DNA of 8,773 bases from Clostridiales bacterium. Lineage in GTDB: Bacteria; Bacillota; Clostridia; Tissierellales; Sedimentibacteraceae. This document shows, one piece after another, positions 1-5,594 of this stretch; position 1 is the stretch's first letter, and every line of letters begins with the position of its first letter. Where the stretch lies: positions 2,794 through 11,566 of the forward strand of contig DNNJ01000211.1 in assembly GCA_003487955.1 (NCBI GenBank), written 5' to 3'. Below the pieces are notes generated by a model that saw nothing but the letters and a program-made list of their open reading frames with translations, was not told where the DNA came from and did not search any database. A program made the translations under genes and the position numbers.

Positions 1-1166
1 TTACCGTTAGGACATCCTCCGCCTATATCATAAATAACTTCTCTTAATTTTGTACCCATTGGTACTTCAACAAGACCGGTGTTATTAATTTTTCCGCCTA
101 ATGCGAATACTTTTGTACCAGGTGATTTTTCAGTACCAAAGCTTTTAAACCATTCAGGACCTTTGATTATTATTTGAGGAATATTTGCCAATGTTTCCAC
201 ATTATTTATAACTGTAGGTTTCCCCCACAACCCTTTGTTAGCAGGAAATGGCGGTTTATTCCTCGACATTCCCCTTTTGCCTTCCAATGACTGCAACAAA
301 GCTGTTTCCTCTCCGCAGACAAAAGCTCCTGCTCCCAATCTTATTTCTACATCAAAGTCAAAACCTGAATCGAATAAATTTTTCCCTAAAAGACCTAATT
401 CCTTAGCCTGTTCTATTGCAATTCTTAATCTGTGAACTGCTATGGGATATTCTGCTCTTACATATATATATCCTTTTGTAGCTCCAATTGCATAACCTGC
501 TATTGCCATAGCTTCCAAAACTGCATGAGGGTCACCTTCCAAAACACTTCTGTCCATAAATGCACCCGGGTCGCCTTCGTCAGCATTGCATATTACATAT
601 TTTTGGTCTGCTTTGTTTGGGGCTGCAAAGCTCCATTTCATTCCTGTTGAAAAGCCGGCTCCGCCTCTTCCTTTTAACCCTGAATCTTTAACAAGCTTAA
701 TAACTTCTTCGGGAGTCATTTCCGTAAGAACCTTGCCGAGTGCCATATATCCGTCCCTTGCAATATACTCGTTAATGTTCTCGGGATTTATAAGGCCGCA
801 GTTACGAAGCGCAACCCTCTTCTGTTTTTTATAAAAGTCCACTTCGCTTAAAGCTTTTAATTTCTCACCCTTTACGCTTTCATCAAATAAATATTTTGTG
901 ACTATTCTTCCTTTTAGTAAATGTTCTTCAACTATTTCATCAACTCTGTCAACAGTCATTCGAGCATAAAATGAACCTTCAGGATATATAATTACGACCG
1001 GTCCTACTTCACAAAGACCAAAGCAGCCGGTACCGATAACCTGTACTTCATTGTCTAAATTTACTTCTTTTATTTTTTCTATAAATCTTTCCCTAATCAG
1101 AGCAGAATTAGAAGAACTACAGCCCGTTCCTCCGCAAACCAACACATGAGATCTGAAAATCTTCAT
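1..1166 (-). CDS. hndC: NuoF-like NADH-binding flavoprotein subunit of NAD(P)-linked hydrogenase (HndC/HydB type), 3' end cut by window
   Basis: The frame is open from an ATG at 1166 to the left edge (388 complete codons) without a stop; the family is usually about 600 residues, so roughly a third is missing. Residues 1-95 form a thioredoxin-like [2Fe-2S] domain with C11-x4-C16 and C48-x3-C52. The NuoF core follows, with the FMN/NADH-binding GLKGRGGAGF at 163-172, NADEGDPGAF at 194-203, and GAGAFVCGEETALL at 278-291. The SLBB and C-terminal 4Fe-4S regions would lie outside. The subunit passes electrons between NAD(P)H, FMN and iron-sulfur clusters in a soluble cytoplasmic complex. It starts 21 bp after the preceding gene, with AGGA-type spacing upstream. 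An in-frame ATG two codons earlier would touch the ribosome site and is less likely. The N-terminal extra [2Fe-2S] domain favours a hydrogenase HndC/HydB subunit over complex I NuoF. An NAD-linked formate dehydrogenase subunit cannot be ruled out without the downstream gene. Confidence 0.93.
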   Translation of the reverse strand, partial: MKIFRSHVLVCGGTGCSSSNSALIRERFIEKIKEVNLDNEVQVIGTGCFGLCEVGPVVIIYPEGSFYARMTVDRVDEIVEEHLLKGRIVTKYLFDESVKGEKLKALSEVDFYKKQKRVALRNCGLINPENINEYIARDGYMALGKVLTEMTPEEVIKLVKDSGLKGRGGAGFSTGMKWSFAAPNKADQKYVICNADEGDPGAFMDRSVLEGDPHAVLEAMAIAGYAIGATKGYIYVRAEYPIAVHRLRIAIEQAKELGLLGKNLFDSGFDFDVEIRLGAGAFVCGEETALLQSLEGKRGMSRNKPPFPANKGLWGKPTVINNVETLANIPQIIIKGPEWFKSFGTEKSPGTKVFALGGKINNTGLVEVPMGTKLREVIYDIGGGCPNG

Positions 1167-1187
1167 AACCATCCTCGCTTTCTACCG

Positions 1188-1553
1188 TTAATTTTCTGAG
1201 CCTATCGTATATTCAACTACAACTCTGTTATTTGCCAAATGTTCGGACACAATTCTTTTTGCTTTTTCAGAGTCAACATGAATGTAAGTTACCTTTTCCT
1301 TACCCGGAGCATAGATTTCAACTATTGGCTCATAGGTGCACATTCCTATGCAGCCGGTCTGTACAACCGACACATTATTTAAATTTCGTTTTGCTACTTC
1401 TTCTACAAATGTGGCTAAGACAGGTCTTGCTCCTGCAGATATTCCACATGTTGCCATGCCCACCACAACACGCACGTCCTTACCGGTATTTCGCATTTCA
1501 ACATTCTTAATAGATTCATCCCTTAACTTTTTTAATTCTTCCAATGATTTCAT
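1188..1553 (-). CDS. hndB: Small thioredoxin-fold ferredoxin-like subunit of NAD(P)-linked hydrogenase (HndB type)
   Basis: The 121-residue protein has a short charged N-terminal helix (about 1-25) followed by a thioredoxin-like ferredoxin domain. The cluster-region motifs are TCGISAGAR (C36) and QTGCIGMC (C68, C72). Only three cysteines are present: the position four residues after C36+1, where NuoE-type domains carry the second cysteine, is glycine. I recall the CGIxAGAR form as usual for HndB proteins, so this may be a family trait; whether it holds a full [2Fe-2S] cluster is unclear. It lies between NuoE-like and NuoF-like genes, as in the hndABCD order, and probably serves as an accessory electron-transfer or structural subunit. 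The gap to the upstream gene is 9 bp, and the GGGGG ribosome site sits directly after that gene's TAG, so translation is probably coupled. The product is cytoplasmic, with no signal or membrane segment. Confidence 0.88.
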   Translation of the reverse strand: MKSLEELKKLRDESIKNVEMRNTGKDVRVVVGMATCGISAGARPVLATFVEEVAKRNLNNVSVVQTGCIGMCTYEPIVEIYAPGKEKVTYIHVDSEKAKRIVSEHLANNRVVVEYTIGSEN

Positions 1554-1562
1554 AATAACCCC

Positions 1563-2048
1563 CTACTTATATTTTGCCAGTATTTCAGGTATTTTTTTCG
1601 GCTCCAATTTTCCGTATACGTCGTGGTCTATCATCATAACAGGAGCAAGACCGCAGCAGCCTAAACATCGAGTAGCTTCAAAAGTAAATAAATTATCCTG
1701 TGTAGTTTCACCTACCTTAATTTTTAACTCTTTTGCTAGTTTGTCCATAATCTTCTGGGCGCCTTTTACATAACATGCTGTGCCGAGACATACTCCAATT
1801 TTGTGCTTCCCTTTAGGTTCAATGGCAAATTGTGTATAAAATGTAGCCACTCCATACACTTCAGCTAATGGAACATCTAATTCGGAAGAAATAAACTTTT
1901 GAACTTCTATCGGCAAGTATCCGAAAGTTTCCTGAGCCATGTGCAATACTTGCATTAAGGAACCGTTTACATCCTTAACTGAATCAATGTAATCTTTAAG
2001 CTCAATAAAAAGTTTTTCATTTGCCTTTACATCTAGTGCCTTTGTCAA
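1563..2048 (-). CDS. hndA: NuoE-like [2Fe-2S] subunit of NAD(P)-linked hydrogenase (HndA/HydC type)
   Basis: The 161-residue protein matches the 24-kDa NuoE family in length. An N-terminal helical region contains the conserved LMQVLHMAQETFGYLP (31-46) and VYGVATFYTQF (64-74), followed by a thioredoxin-like domain whose cysteines C87-x4-C92 and C128-x3-C132 bind one [2Fe-2S] cluster. It would relay electrons to or from the NuoF-like flavoprotein. The start is TTG at 2046-2048: no ATG occurs in frame before residue 32, which is inside the conserved core, and a strong AGGAGG at 2057-2062 lies 8 bp upstream of the TTG. It is the first gene of the operon and has its own consensus promoter upstream, so it is probably transcribed independently of parB. 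The complex could be a bifurcating hydrogenase (NADH plus ferredoxin to H2) or an NADP-reducing hydrogenase; sequence in the window does not decide. Confidence 0.93.
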   Translation of the reverse strand: MTKALDVKANEKLFIELKDYIDSVKDVNGSLMQVLHMAQETFGYLPIEVQKFISSELDVPLAEVYGVATFYTQFAIEPKGKHKIGVCLGTACYVKGAQKIMDKLAKELKIKVGETTQDNLFTFEATRCLGCCGLAPVMMIDHDVYGKLEPKKIPEILAKYK

Positions 2049-2056
2049 AATAATAA

Positions 2057-2062
2057 CCTCCT
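2057..2062 (-). promoter_or_regulatory. Ribosome binding site deciding the TTG start of hndA
   Basis: The minus strand reads AGGAGG here, with 8 bp to a TTG. It is the only strong Shine-Dalgarno in the region and supports the non-ATG start, because no in-frame ATG is available near it. Confidence 0.85.
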
Positions 2063-2087
2063 CATTGCATTTATGATATTTATAAAT

Positions 2088-2116
2088 ATTATATAATTTC
2101 GTTATTTAATTGTCAA
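2088..2116 (-). promoter_or_regulatory. Consensus sigma-A-type promoter of the hydrogenase operon
   Basis: On the minus strand there is a perfect -35 box TTGACA (plus positions 2111-2116), a 17-bp spacer, and a perfect -10 box TATAAT (2088-2093). Transcription would start near 2081 and leave a leader of about 30 nt that carries the AGGAGG site. Both hexamers and the spacing are ideal, which is rare for a natural promoter and suggests strong, perhaps constitutive, expression unless an operator or leader control is present. I see no clear operator palindrome overlapping it. The AT-rich setting raises the chance of TATAAT matches, but the paired perfect -35 box is much harder to get by chance. 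Confidence 0.82.
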
Positions 2117-2439
2117 TTCATTTTGAAAACATTTACTTAAAAGTATGCAAATTTTATAAATCAATTACTCTTAGTTAATCAATCCATGGTTTTTCCATAT
2201 TATTATTACTATAATTAATGATATGTTATATGCATTTATAAATATGTATATTCAATATATAAAATCATAGGTTCAACAATTAACAATATCATTCTTCTAT
2301 TGGCAAAGGTTAGAAGGTCATTTTGTTATGGCATTAGATTGGTGGCAGTGTATAAGATAAAGGACCAGAGGTTTGTAGAGGAATTAACTAATTTGTTTGC
2401 TCGTTACCTCGCACAAATTTGGCATCCTGTGCGGTTGAC
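2117..2439. other. Intergenic region between parB and the hydrogenase promoter
   Basis: The stretch splits in two. From 2117 to about 2298 it is extremely AT-rich, with short A/T palindromes (for example ATTTATAAAT near 2237) and no gene. From about 2300 to 2439 the base composition is visibly richer in G and C and contains a short plus-strand open frame (separate entry). I see no convincing intrinsic terminator for the parB transcript: no GC-rich stem is followed on the minus strand by a run of T. I also see no tRNA and no riboswitch that I recognise. Confidence 0.6.
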
Positions 2440-2443
2440 CTAA
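2300..2443 (+). pseudogene. Unrecognised short coding-like stretch, possibly a gene or mobile-element remnant
   Basis: From a TTG at 2300 the plus strand reads 47 sense codons to a TAA at 2441-2443, with a protein-like ending that includes FVEELTNLFARYLAQIWHP. The frame stays open upstream to a TGA near 2219, but that part is AT-rich and looks non-coding. There is no ATG in frame and no ribosome binding site. The TAA overlaps the last codon and stop of parB on the opposite strand. The composition differs from the AT-rich DNA just beside it, which hints at a separate origin. I do not recognise the peptide. It may be a decayed 3' end of a transferred gene or a chance open frame. Confidence 0.2.
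2410..2433. repeat. Small inverted repeat just downstream of parB
   Basis: CGCACA (2410-2415) and TGTGCG (2428-2433) form a 6-bp perfect stem around a 12-nt loop, seven bases past the parB stop. The position suits a 3' stabilising hairpin or a weak terminator for the parB message, but no T-tract follows on the minus strand, so intrinsic termination is not supported. Confidence 0.35.
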
Positions 2444-3285
2444 TCTTCTATTTTTAAAAGCTCCAATATTCTGTTTAAGTCGTCATTGCCGGTGTATTCA
2501 ATTTCTATTTTTCCTTTGTTTTTATTGTTTTTAATATTAACCCTTGTTGAAAATTTTTCTGTCAGCAATTCCTCCAAATATACTATGTATTTATCTTTTT
2601 CAGCTTTTGTTTTACGACGTGGTTTTTTTAAAGAACGCACTAACTTTTCTACATCTCTTACACTTAAATTGTCTCTTATTATAATATCCGTCAATGATTT
2701 TTGTTTTTCTTTATCCAAGCTTAAAATAGCTCTCCCATGGCCGGCAGTAATTAAGTTTTTAATAATTTTATCCTTCACATATTCGTCTAAATTATTAAGT
2801 CTCATTATATTGGTCACATATACTCTTGATTTTCCCACGATATTTGAAACCTGCTCCTGGGTGATTCCGTATCTTTCCATAACAAATTCATAAGCATTTG
2901 CTTCATCGATGGGATTTAAATCTTCTCTTTGTATATTTTCAATCAATGCTATTTCAGAGGCGTTTTTGTTTTCTATATCTCTTACTATAGAAGGAATTGT
3001 TTTTATATTAGCATTTTTGCAGGCTCTCCATCTTCTTTCCCCTGCTATTATAGTGAATAGTTCACCTTCTTTTCTCAAAATTATAGGCTGAATAACACCA
3101 TATTTTTTTATGGACTCCGTAAGCTCATTTAACTTATCCTGTTCAAAAACCTTACGAGGCTGATTTGGATTTGGAGAAATCAGATCAATATCTATTTCAT
3201 GTATTTTTTCATAATCTTCCTTTTCTAAGTCTTCCGGTATCAATGCCGATAAGCCTTTGCCTAATGCTTTTCTCTTCGCAGCCAT
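2440..3285 (-). CDS. parB: Chromosome partitioning protein ParB (Spo0J)
   Basis: The 281-residue protein is the usual length for Spo0J. It opens with LGKGLSALIP (8-17), the N-terminal motif by which ParB stimulates ParA ATPase. The CTP-binding ParB domain shows NPNQPRKVF (39-47), GERRWRA (82-88) and ENIQREDL (116-123). A helix-turn-helix region follows (about 140-190) with R154 and G182 at the positions that specify parS rather than a Noc site. A C-terminal dimerisation tail ends in LNRILELL. The protein loads at parS, slides as a CTP-dependent clamp, and organises the origin with ParA and SMC. The ATG at 3285 follows parA by 15 bp, with a GGAG/AGGA site between. No full parS palindrome is visible in this window; in B. 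subtilis one parS lies inside spo0J itself. Confidence 0.97.
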   Translation of the reverse strand: MAAKRKALGKGLSALIPEDLEKEDYEKIHEIDIDLISPNPNQPRKVFEQDKLNELTESIKKYGVIQPIILRKEGELFTIIAGERRWRACKNANIKTIPSIVRDIENKNASEIALIENIQREDLNPIDEANAYEFVMERYGITQEQVSNIVGKSRVYVTNIMRLNNLDEYVKDKIIKNLITAGHGRAILSLDKEKQKSLTDIIIRDNLSVRDVEKLVRSLKKPRRKTKAEKDKYIVYLEELLTEKFSTRVNIKNNKNKGKIEIEYTGNDDLNRILELLKIED

Positions 3286-3300
3286 ACTTTCCTAATCTCC

Positions 3301-4062
3301 TTAATTGTTTTTAATTAATTCTTCAGATAATTTTATATATGCAATACTTCCTTTTGATTTATCGTCATAGAGCATTATAGGCTGTCCAAAGCTTGGTGCT
3401 TCGGCAAGCCTGACACTTCTCGGTATTACAGTTCTATATACCTTATCCTTAAAATATTTTTTGACTTCCTCAACAACTTGTATTGAAAGATTGGTTCTGC
3501 CGTCAAACATATTCAAAATAACTCCTTCGATTTCAAGCTTAGGATTTAAATTTTTCTTAACAAGCTTAACAGTATCAATAAGCTGTCCTACACCTTCCAA
3601 AGAATAGTATTCGCATTGTATGGGTATAAGTACCGTATTTGATGCAGTAAGAGCGTTTAATGACAATAAGCCTAACGAAGGCGGACAATCCACCATAATA
3701 AAATCATATTTATTTTCAATTAAATTTATTTTTTCCTTTAATGTTTTTTCCCTGAATTTAGTATTGGTAAGCTCAATTTCAGCACCTGCAAGCTGAATAT
3801 TTGCAGGAATAAGCTCTAAGTTTTTTATTTCCGTTTTGAAGATGACCTTGTTGATGTCATAATCTTCAATCAATACATCATAAATTGTATATTCAAGCTG
3901 ATTCTTGTTGAACCCGAATCCGCTGGTTGTGTTGCCTTGAGGGTCAATATCAATGCTAAGTACCTTCTTTCCTTTTAACGCCAATGCCGAACACAGATTA
4001 ACATTGGTTGTTGTCTTCCCCACACCGCCTTTTTGATTGAAAATACTTATGACTTTGGCCAT
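3301..4062 (-). CDS. soj: Chromosome partitioning ATPase ParA (Soj)
   Basis: The 253-residue protein has the same length as B. subtilis Soj, and key residues fall at the same numbers: deviant Walker A KGGVGKTT (11-18) with G12 and K16, D40 in IDIDPQGN (37-44), Walker B VDCPP (124-128), and DNA-contact arginines R189 and R218. It is a P-loop ATPase that dimerises on ATP, binds DNA non-specifically, is switched by ParB, and in Firmicutes also acts on the initiator DnaA. It starts with ATG at 4062, four bases after the noc stop, and its GGGGTGA ribosome site lies within the last codons and stop of noc, which points to translational coupling. There is no sign of truncation or unusual insertion. 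Confidence 0.97.
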   Translation of the reverse strand: MAKVISIFNQKGGVGKTTTNVNLCSALALKGKKVLSIDIDPQGNTTSGFGFNKNQLEYTIYDVLIEDYDINKVIFKTEIKNLELIPANIQLAGAEIELTNTKFREKTLKEKINLIENKYDFIMVDCPPSLGLLSLNALTASNTVLIPIQCEYYSLEGVGQLIDTVKLVKKNLNPKLEIEGVILNMFDGRTNLSIQVVEEVKKYFKDKVYRTVIPRSVRLAEAPSFGQPIMLYDDKSKGSIAYIKLSEELIKNN

Positions 4063-4066
4063 CTCA

Positions 4067-4861
4067 TCACCCCTGCATGCTTTTTTTAGGAATCTTCACC
4101 TTTATTTCAATGTAATCTTCTGATTCATTCTGTTCAAATTTAGCATCAATACCTGTTTTCACTATTTCATTGTAAGCATTTTTTATTGTATTTATATATA
4201 TCTTATAATTTATAAAGTTCCTCACATAACGCTTGTCCGCTTTTTTCTTAATATTCAGCTCATCAGCAATTGAATCTACAATTTTTTCAGTTTCACTTAC
4301 ATTTAGCTCCTTTTTAATTATTTTTCCAACAATATCAAGAAGAATTTCTTCATCTGTTATTTTTAACAATGCTCTTCCATGACGCTCTGTTAAATTTCCT
4401 TCCCTTAATTTTTCTTTAACCGACTCCGGAAGTTTAAGAATTCTTACTTTGTTTGCAATAGCCGATTGAGATTTGCCTAGTTTTTGAGCCAATTGTGTCT
4501 GGCTTATGCCAAATTCGCTTATAAGTCTTTCATATGCCGTTGCTTCTTCTATAAAATGCAAATCTTCCCGCTGCAAATTTTCAATCAGAGACATTGCAGC
4601 AGATTCTTCTTCCTTAGCTTCAATAATCACAGCAGGAATTGTGTCCATATTTAACATTTTTACAGCTCTATAACGCCTTTCCCCGGCTACTATCTCATAA
4701 ATATCATCATAGATTTTTCTTACCGTAATAGGCTGTATGATTCCATAATTATCTATGGACTGACTCAATTCTTCCAATGCCTTTTTATCAAAAATTTTTC
4801 TCGGCTGATTTTTGTTTGGAATTATTTTATTTACATCAATATGTACAATATTGCTTATCAT
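4067..4861 (-). CDS. noc: Nucleoid occlusion protein Noc (ParB family), without an N-terminal membrane helix
   Basis: The 264-residue protein is a ParB paralogue: NKNQPRKIF (16-24), CTP-binding GERRYRA (60-66) and ENLQREDL (94-101), helix-turn-helix with LAQKLGKSQSAIANK (124-138), and a C-terminal dimerisation tail. Q132, K138, K143 and R160 occupy the four positions (173, 179, 184 and 201 in Caulobacter ParB numbering) known to switch specificity from parS to the Noc-binding site, so this is Noc rather than a second Spo0J. Noc binds scattered chromosomal sites and in B. subtilis ties DNA to the membrane to block division over the nucleoid. That needs an N-terminal amphipathic helix, which is absent here: the ParB core begins within five residues of the ATG, and the in-frame rsmG stop TAA lies 9 bp upstream, so no longer start is possible. 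The ribosome site is GGGGGAG at 4864-4870. The gene order rsmG-noc-soj matches Bacillus. Confidence 0.93.
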   Translation of the reverse strand: MISNIVHIDVNKIIPNKNQPRKIFDKKALEELSQSIDNYGIIQPITVRKIYDDIYEIVAGERRYRAVKMLNMDTIPAVIIEAKEEESAAMSLIENLQREDLHFIEEATAYERLISEFGISQTQLAQKLGKSQSAIANKVRILKLPESVKEKLREGNLTERHGRALLKITDEEILLDIVGKIIKKELNVSETEKIVDSIADELNIKKKADKRYVRNFINYKIYINTIKNAYNEIVKTGIDAKFEQNESEDYIEIKVKIPKKSMQG

Positions 4862-4863
4862 TT

Positions 4864-4870
4864 CTCCCCC
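4864..4870 (-). promoter_or_regulatory. Ribosome binding site fixing the noc start
   Basis: The minus strand reads GGGGGAG directly after the rsmG TAA (4871-4873) and 2 bp before the noc ATG, in the layout TAA-GGGGGAGAA-ATG. Because this TAA is in the noc frame, the ATG at 4861 is the earliest possible start. Confidence 0.85.
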
Positions 4871-5584
4871 TTATTTTAACGGATCCTTGCTTGGTTTCCC
4901 TGCTTTTCTAGGATACTTGATTTTTGTTGGTTCTACCTTCTCTATTATAACAATTTTTCTGATAATATCAGTACCCGGAAGATAAATTTCTTTAATTTCT
5001 TTAATTTTTCCGCCAAGTTTTTTAATTGCGCTGTCGGAATTTGAAATTTCCCGGGAAATATTGTCGCTTTTATATGCTGCAAAATATCCGCCTGCTTTTA
5101 CAAAGGGAATACAATATTCACTTAAAACATTAAGGGGTGCCACAGCTCTTGAAACACATATATCGTAACATTCTCTATATTCCTTATTTTGACCGTAATC
5201 TTCAGCTCTTCCGTGAATAAGCTTTACATCCTTTAATTCCAAATCTTTCGTAATCTCAGACAAAAAGTCTATTCTCTTTCTTAAACTGTCCAACAATGTA
5301 ATTTTATAATTGTCATTAATAATTTTAAGGGGCAGACCCGGGAACCCTCCTCCAGTACCCACATCGATTACAGTTTTGTTTTCATTAATATTATCTTCAT
5401 TCAACAAAAGAACGCTGTCAAGAAAATGTTTTATATAAATTTCTTCATCATCTTCTATGGATGTAATATTTATTTTTTTATTCCATTCCTTTAACAGCTC
5501 TCTGTATAAAACAAATTTATTATCAATATCTTTGCTGTAGGGTAATTTAAGCCGGTTAAAACCCTCTTCCAATGTTTTTATCAC
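4871..5584 (-). CDS. rsmG: 16S rRNA (guanine-N7)-methyltransferase RsmG (GidB)
   Basis: The 237-residue protein has the usual length of the family. It shows the N-terminal helical region with WNKKINITSI (34-43) and HFLDS (53-57), then the Rossmann methyltransferase fold with the SAM-binding loop VIDVGTGGGFPGLPLKI starting at 72, SRAVAPL further on, and the typical C-terminal PRKAGKPSKDPL. It makes m7G at position 527 (E. coli numbering) of 16S rRNA in the 530 loop of the small subunit. The start is GTG at 5584: no suitable ATG is near, and AGGTGAG (5588-5594) sits 3 bp upstream, overlapping the mnmG stop codon. The gap to mnmG is 4 bp. The gene contains a perfect Noc-binding palindrome at 5046-5059, encoding a stretch around NISREIS. 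Confidence 0.97.
   Translation of the reverse strand: MIKTLEEGFNRLKLPYSKDIDNKFVLYRELLKEWNKKINITSIEDDEEIYIKHFLDSVLLLNEDNINENKTVIDVGTGGGFPGLPLKIINDNYKITLLDSLRKRIDFLSEITKDLELKDVKLIHGRAEDYGQNKEYRECYDICVSRAVAPLNVLSEYCIPFVKAGGYFAAYKSDNISREISNSDSAIKKLGGKIKEIKEIYLPGTDIIRKIVIIEKVEPTKIKYPRKAGKPSKDPLK
5046..5059. promoter_or_regulatory. Perfect Noc-binding site (NBS) inside rsmG
   Basis: The sequence ATTTCCCGGGAAAT is a perfect 14-bp palindrome and is identical to the NBS consensus established for B. subtilis Noc. It lies in the coding region of rsmG, about 190 bp upstream of the noc start. With the base composition here, a chance match in a window of this size is expected about 3 times in 100,000. The neighbouring Noc carries all four NBS-type specificity residues, so binding by the local Noc is a strong inference. 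Confidence 0.85.
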
Positions 5585-5587
5585 AAT

Positions 5588-5594
5588 CTCACCT
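5588..5594 (-). promoter_or_regulatory. Ribosome binding site for the GTG start of rsmG, overlapping the mnmG stop
   Basis: The minus strand reads AGGTGAG, in which TGA is the mnmG stop codon; the GTG follows 3 bp later. This supports the GTG start and coupled translation of rsmG with mnmG. Confidence 0.75.

Noticed and set aside
561..574. CCCGGG core in the NuoF-like gene as a possible NBS
   Set aside because: Only the six central bases match and the flanks do not; it falls in the conserved DEGDPGAF coding stretch.
1336..1773. Plus-strand open frame of 145 codons opposite the two small hydrogenase genes
   Set aside because: It runs antisense across two conserved genes and their junction, and its product has no recognisable domain.
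5333..5346. A second CCCGGG-centred sequence in rsmG resembling an NBS
   Set aside because: Only the CCCGGGAA part agrees (8 of 14 positions), and it encodes the conserved FPGLP of the SAM-binding loop, so the protein explains it.
5394..5422. TTGACA on the minus strand within rsmG as a promoter for noc
   Set aside because: No TATAAT-like hexamer lies 16-18 bp downstream, so the box alone is not enough.
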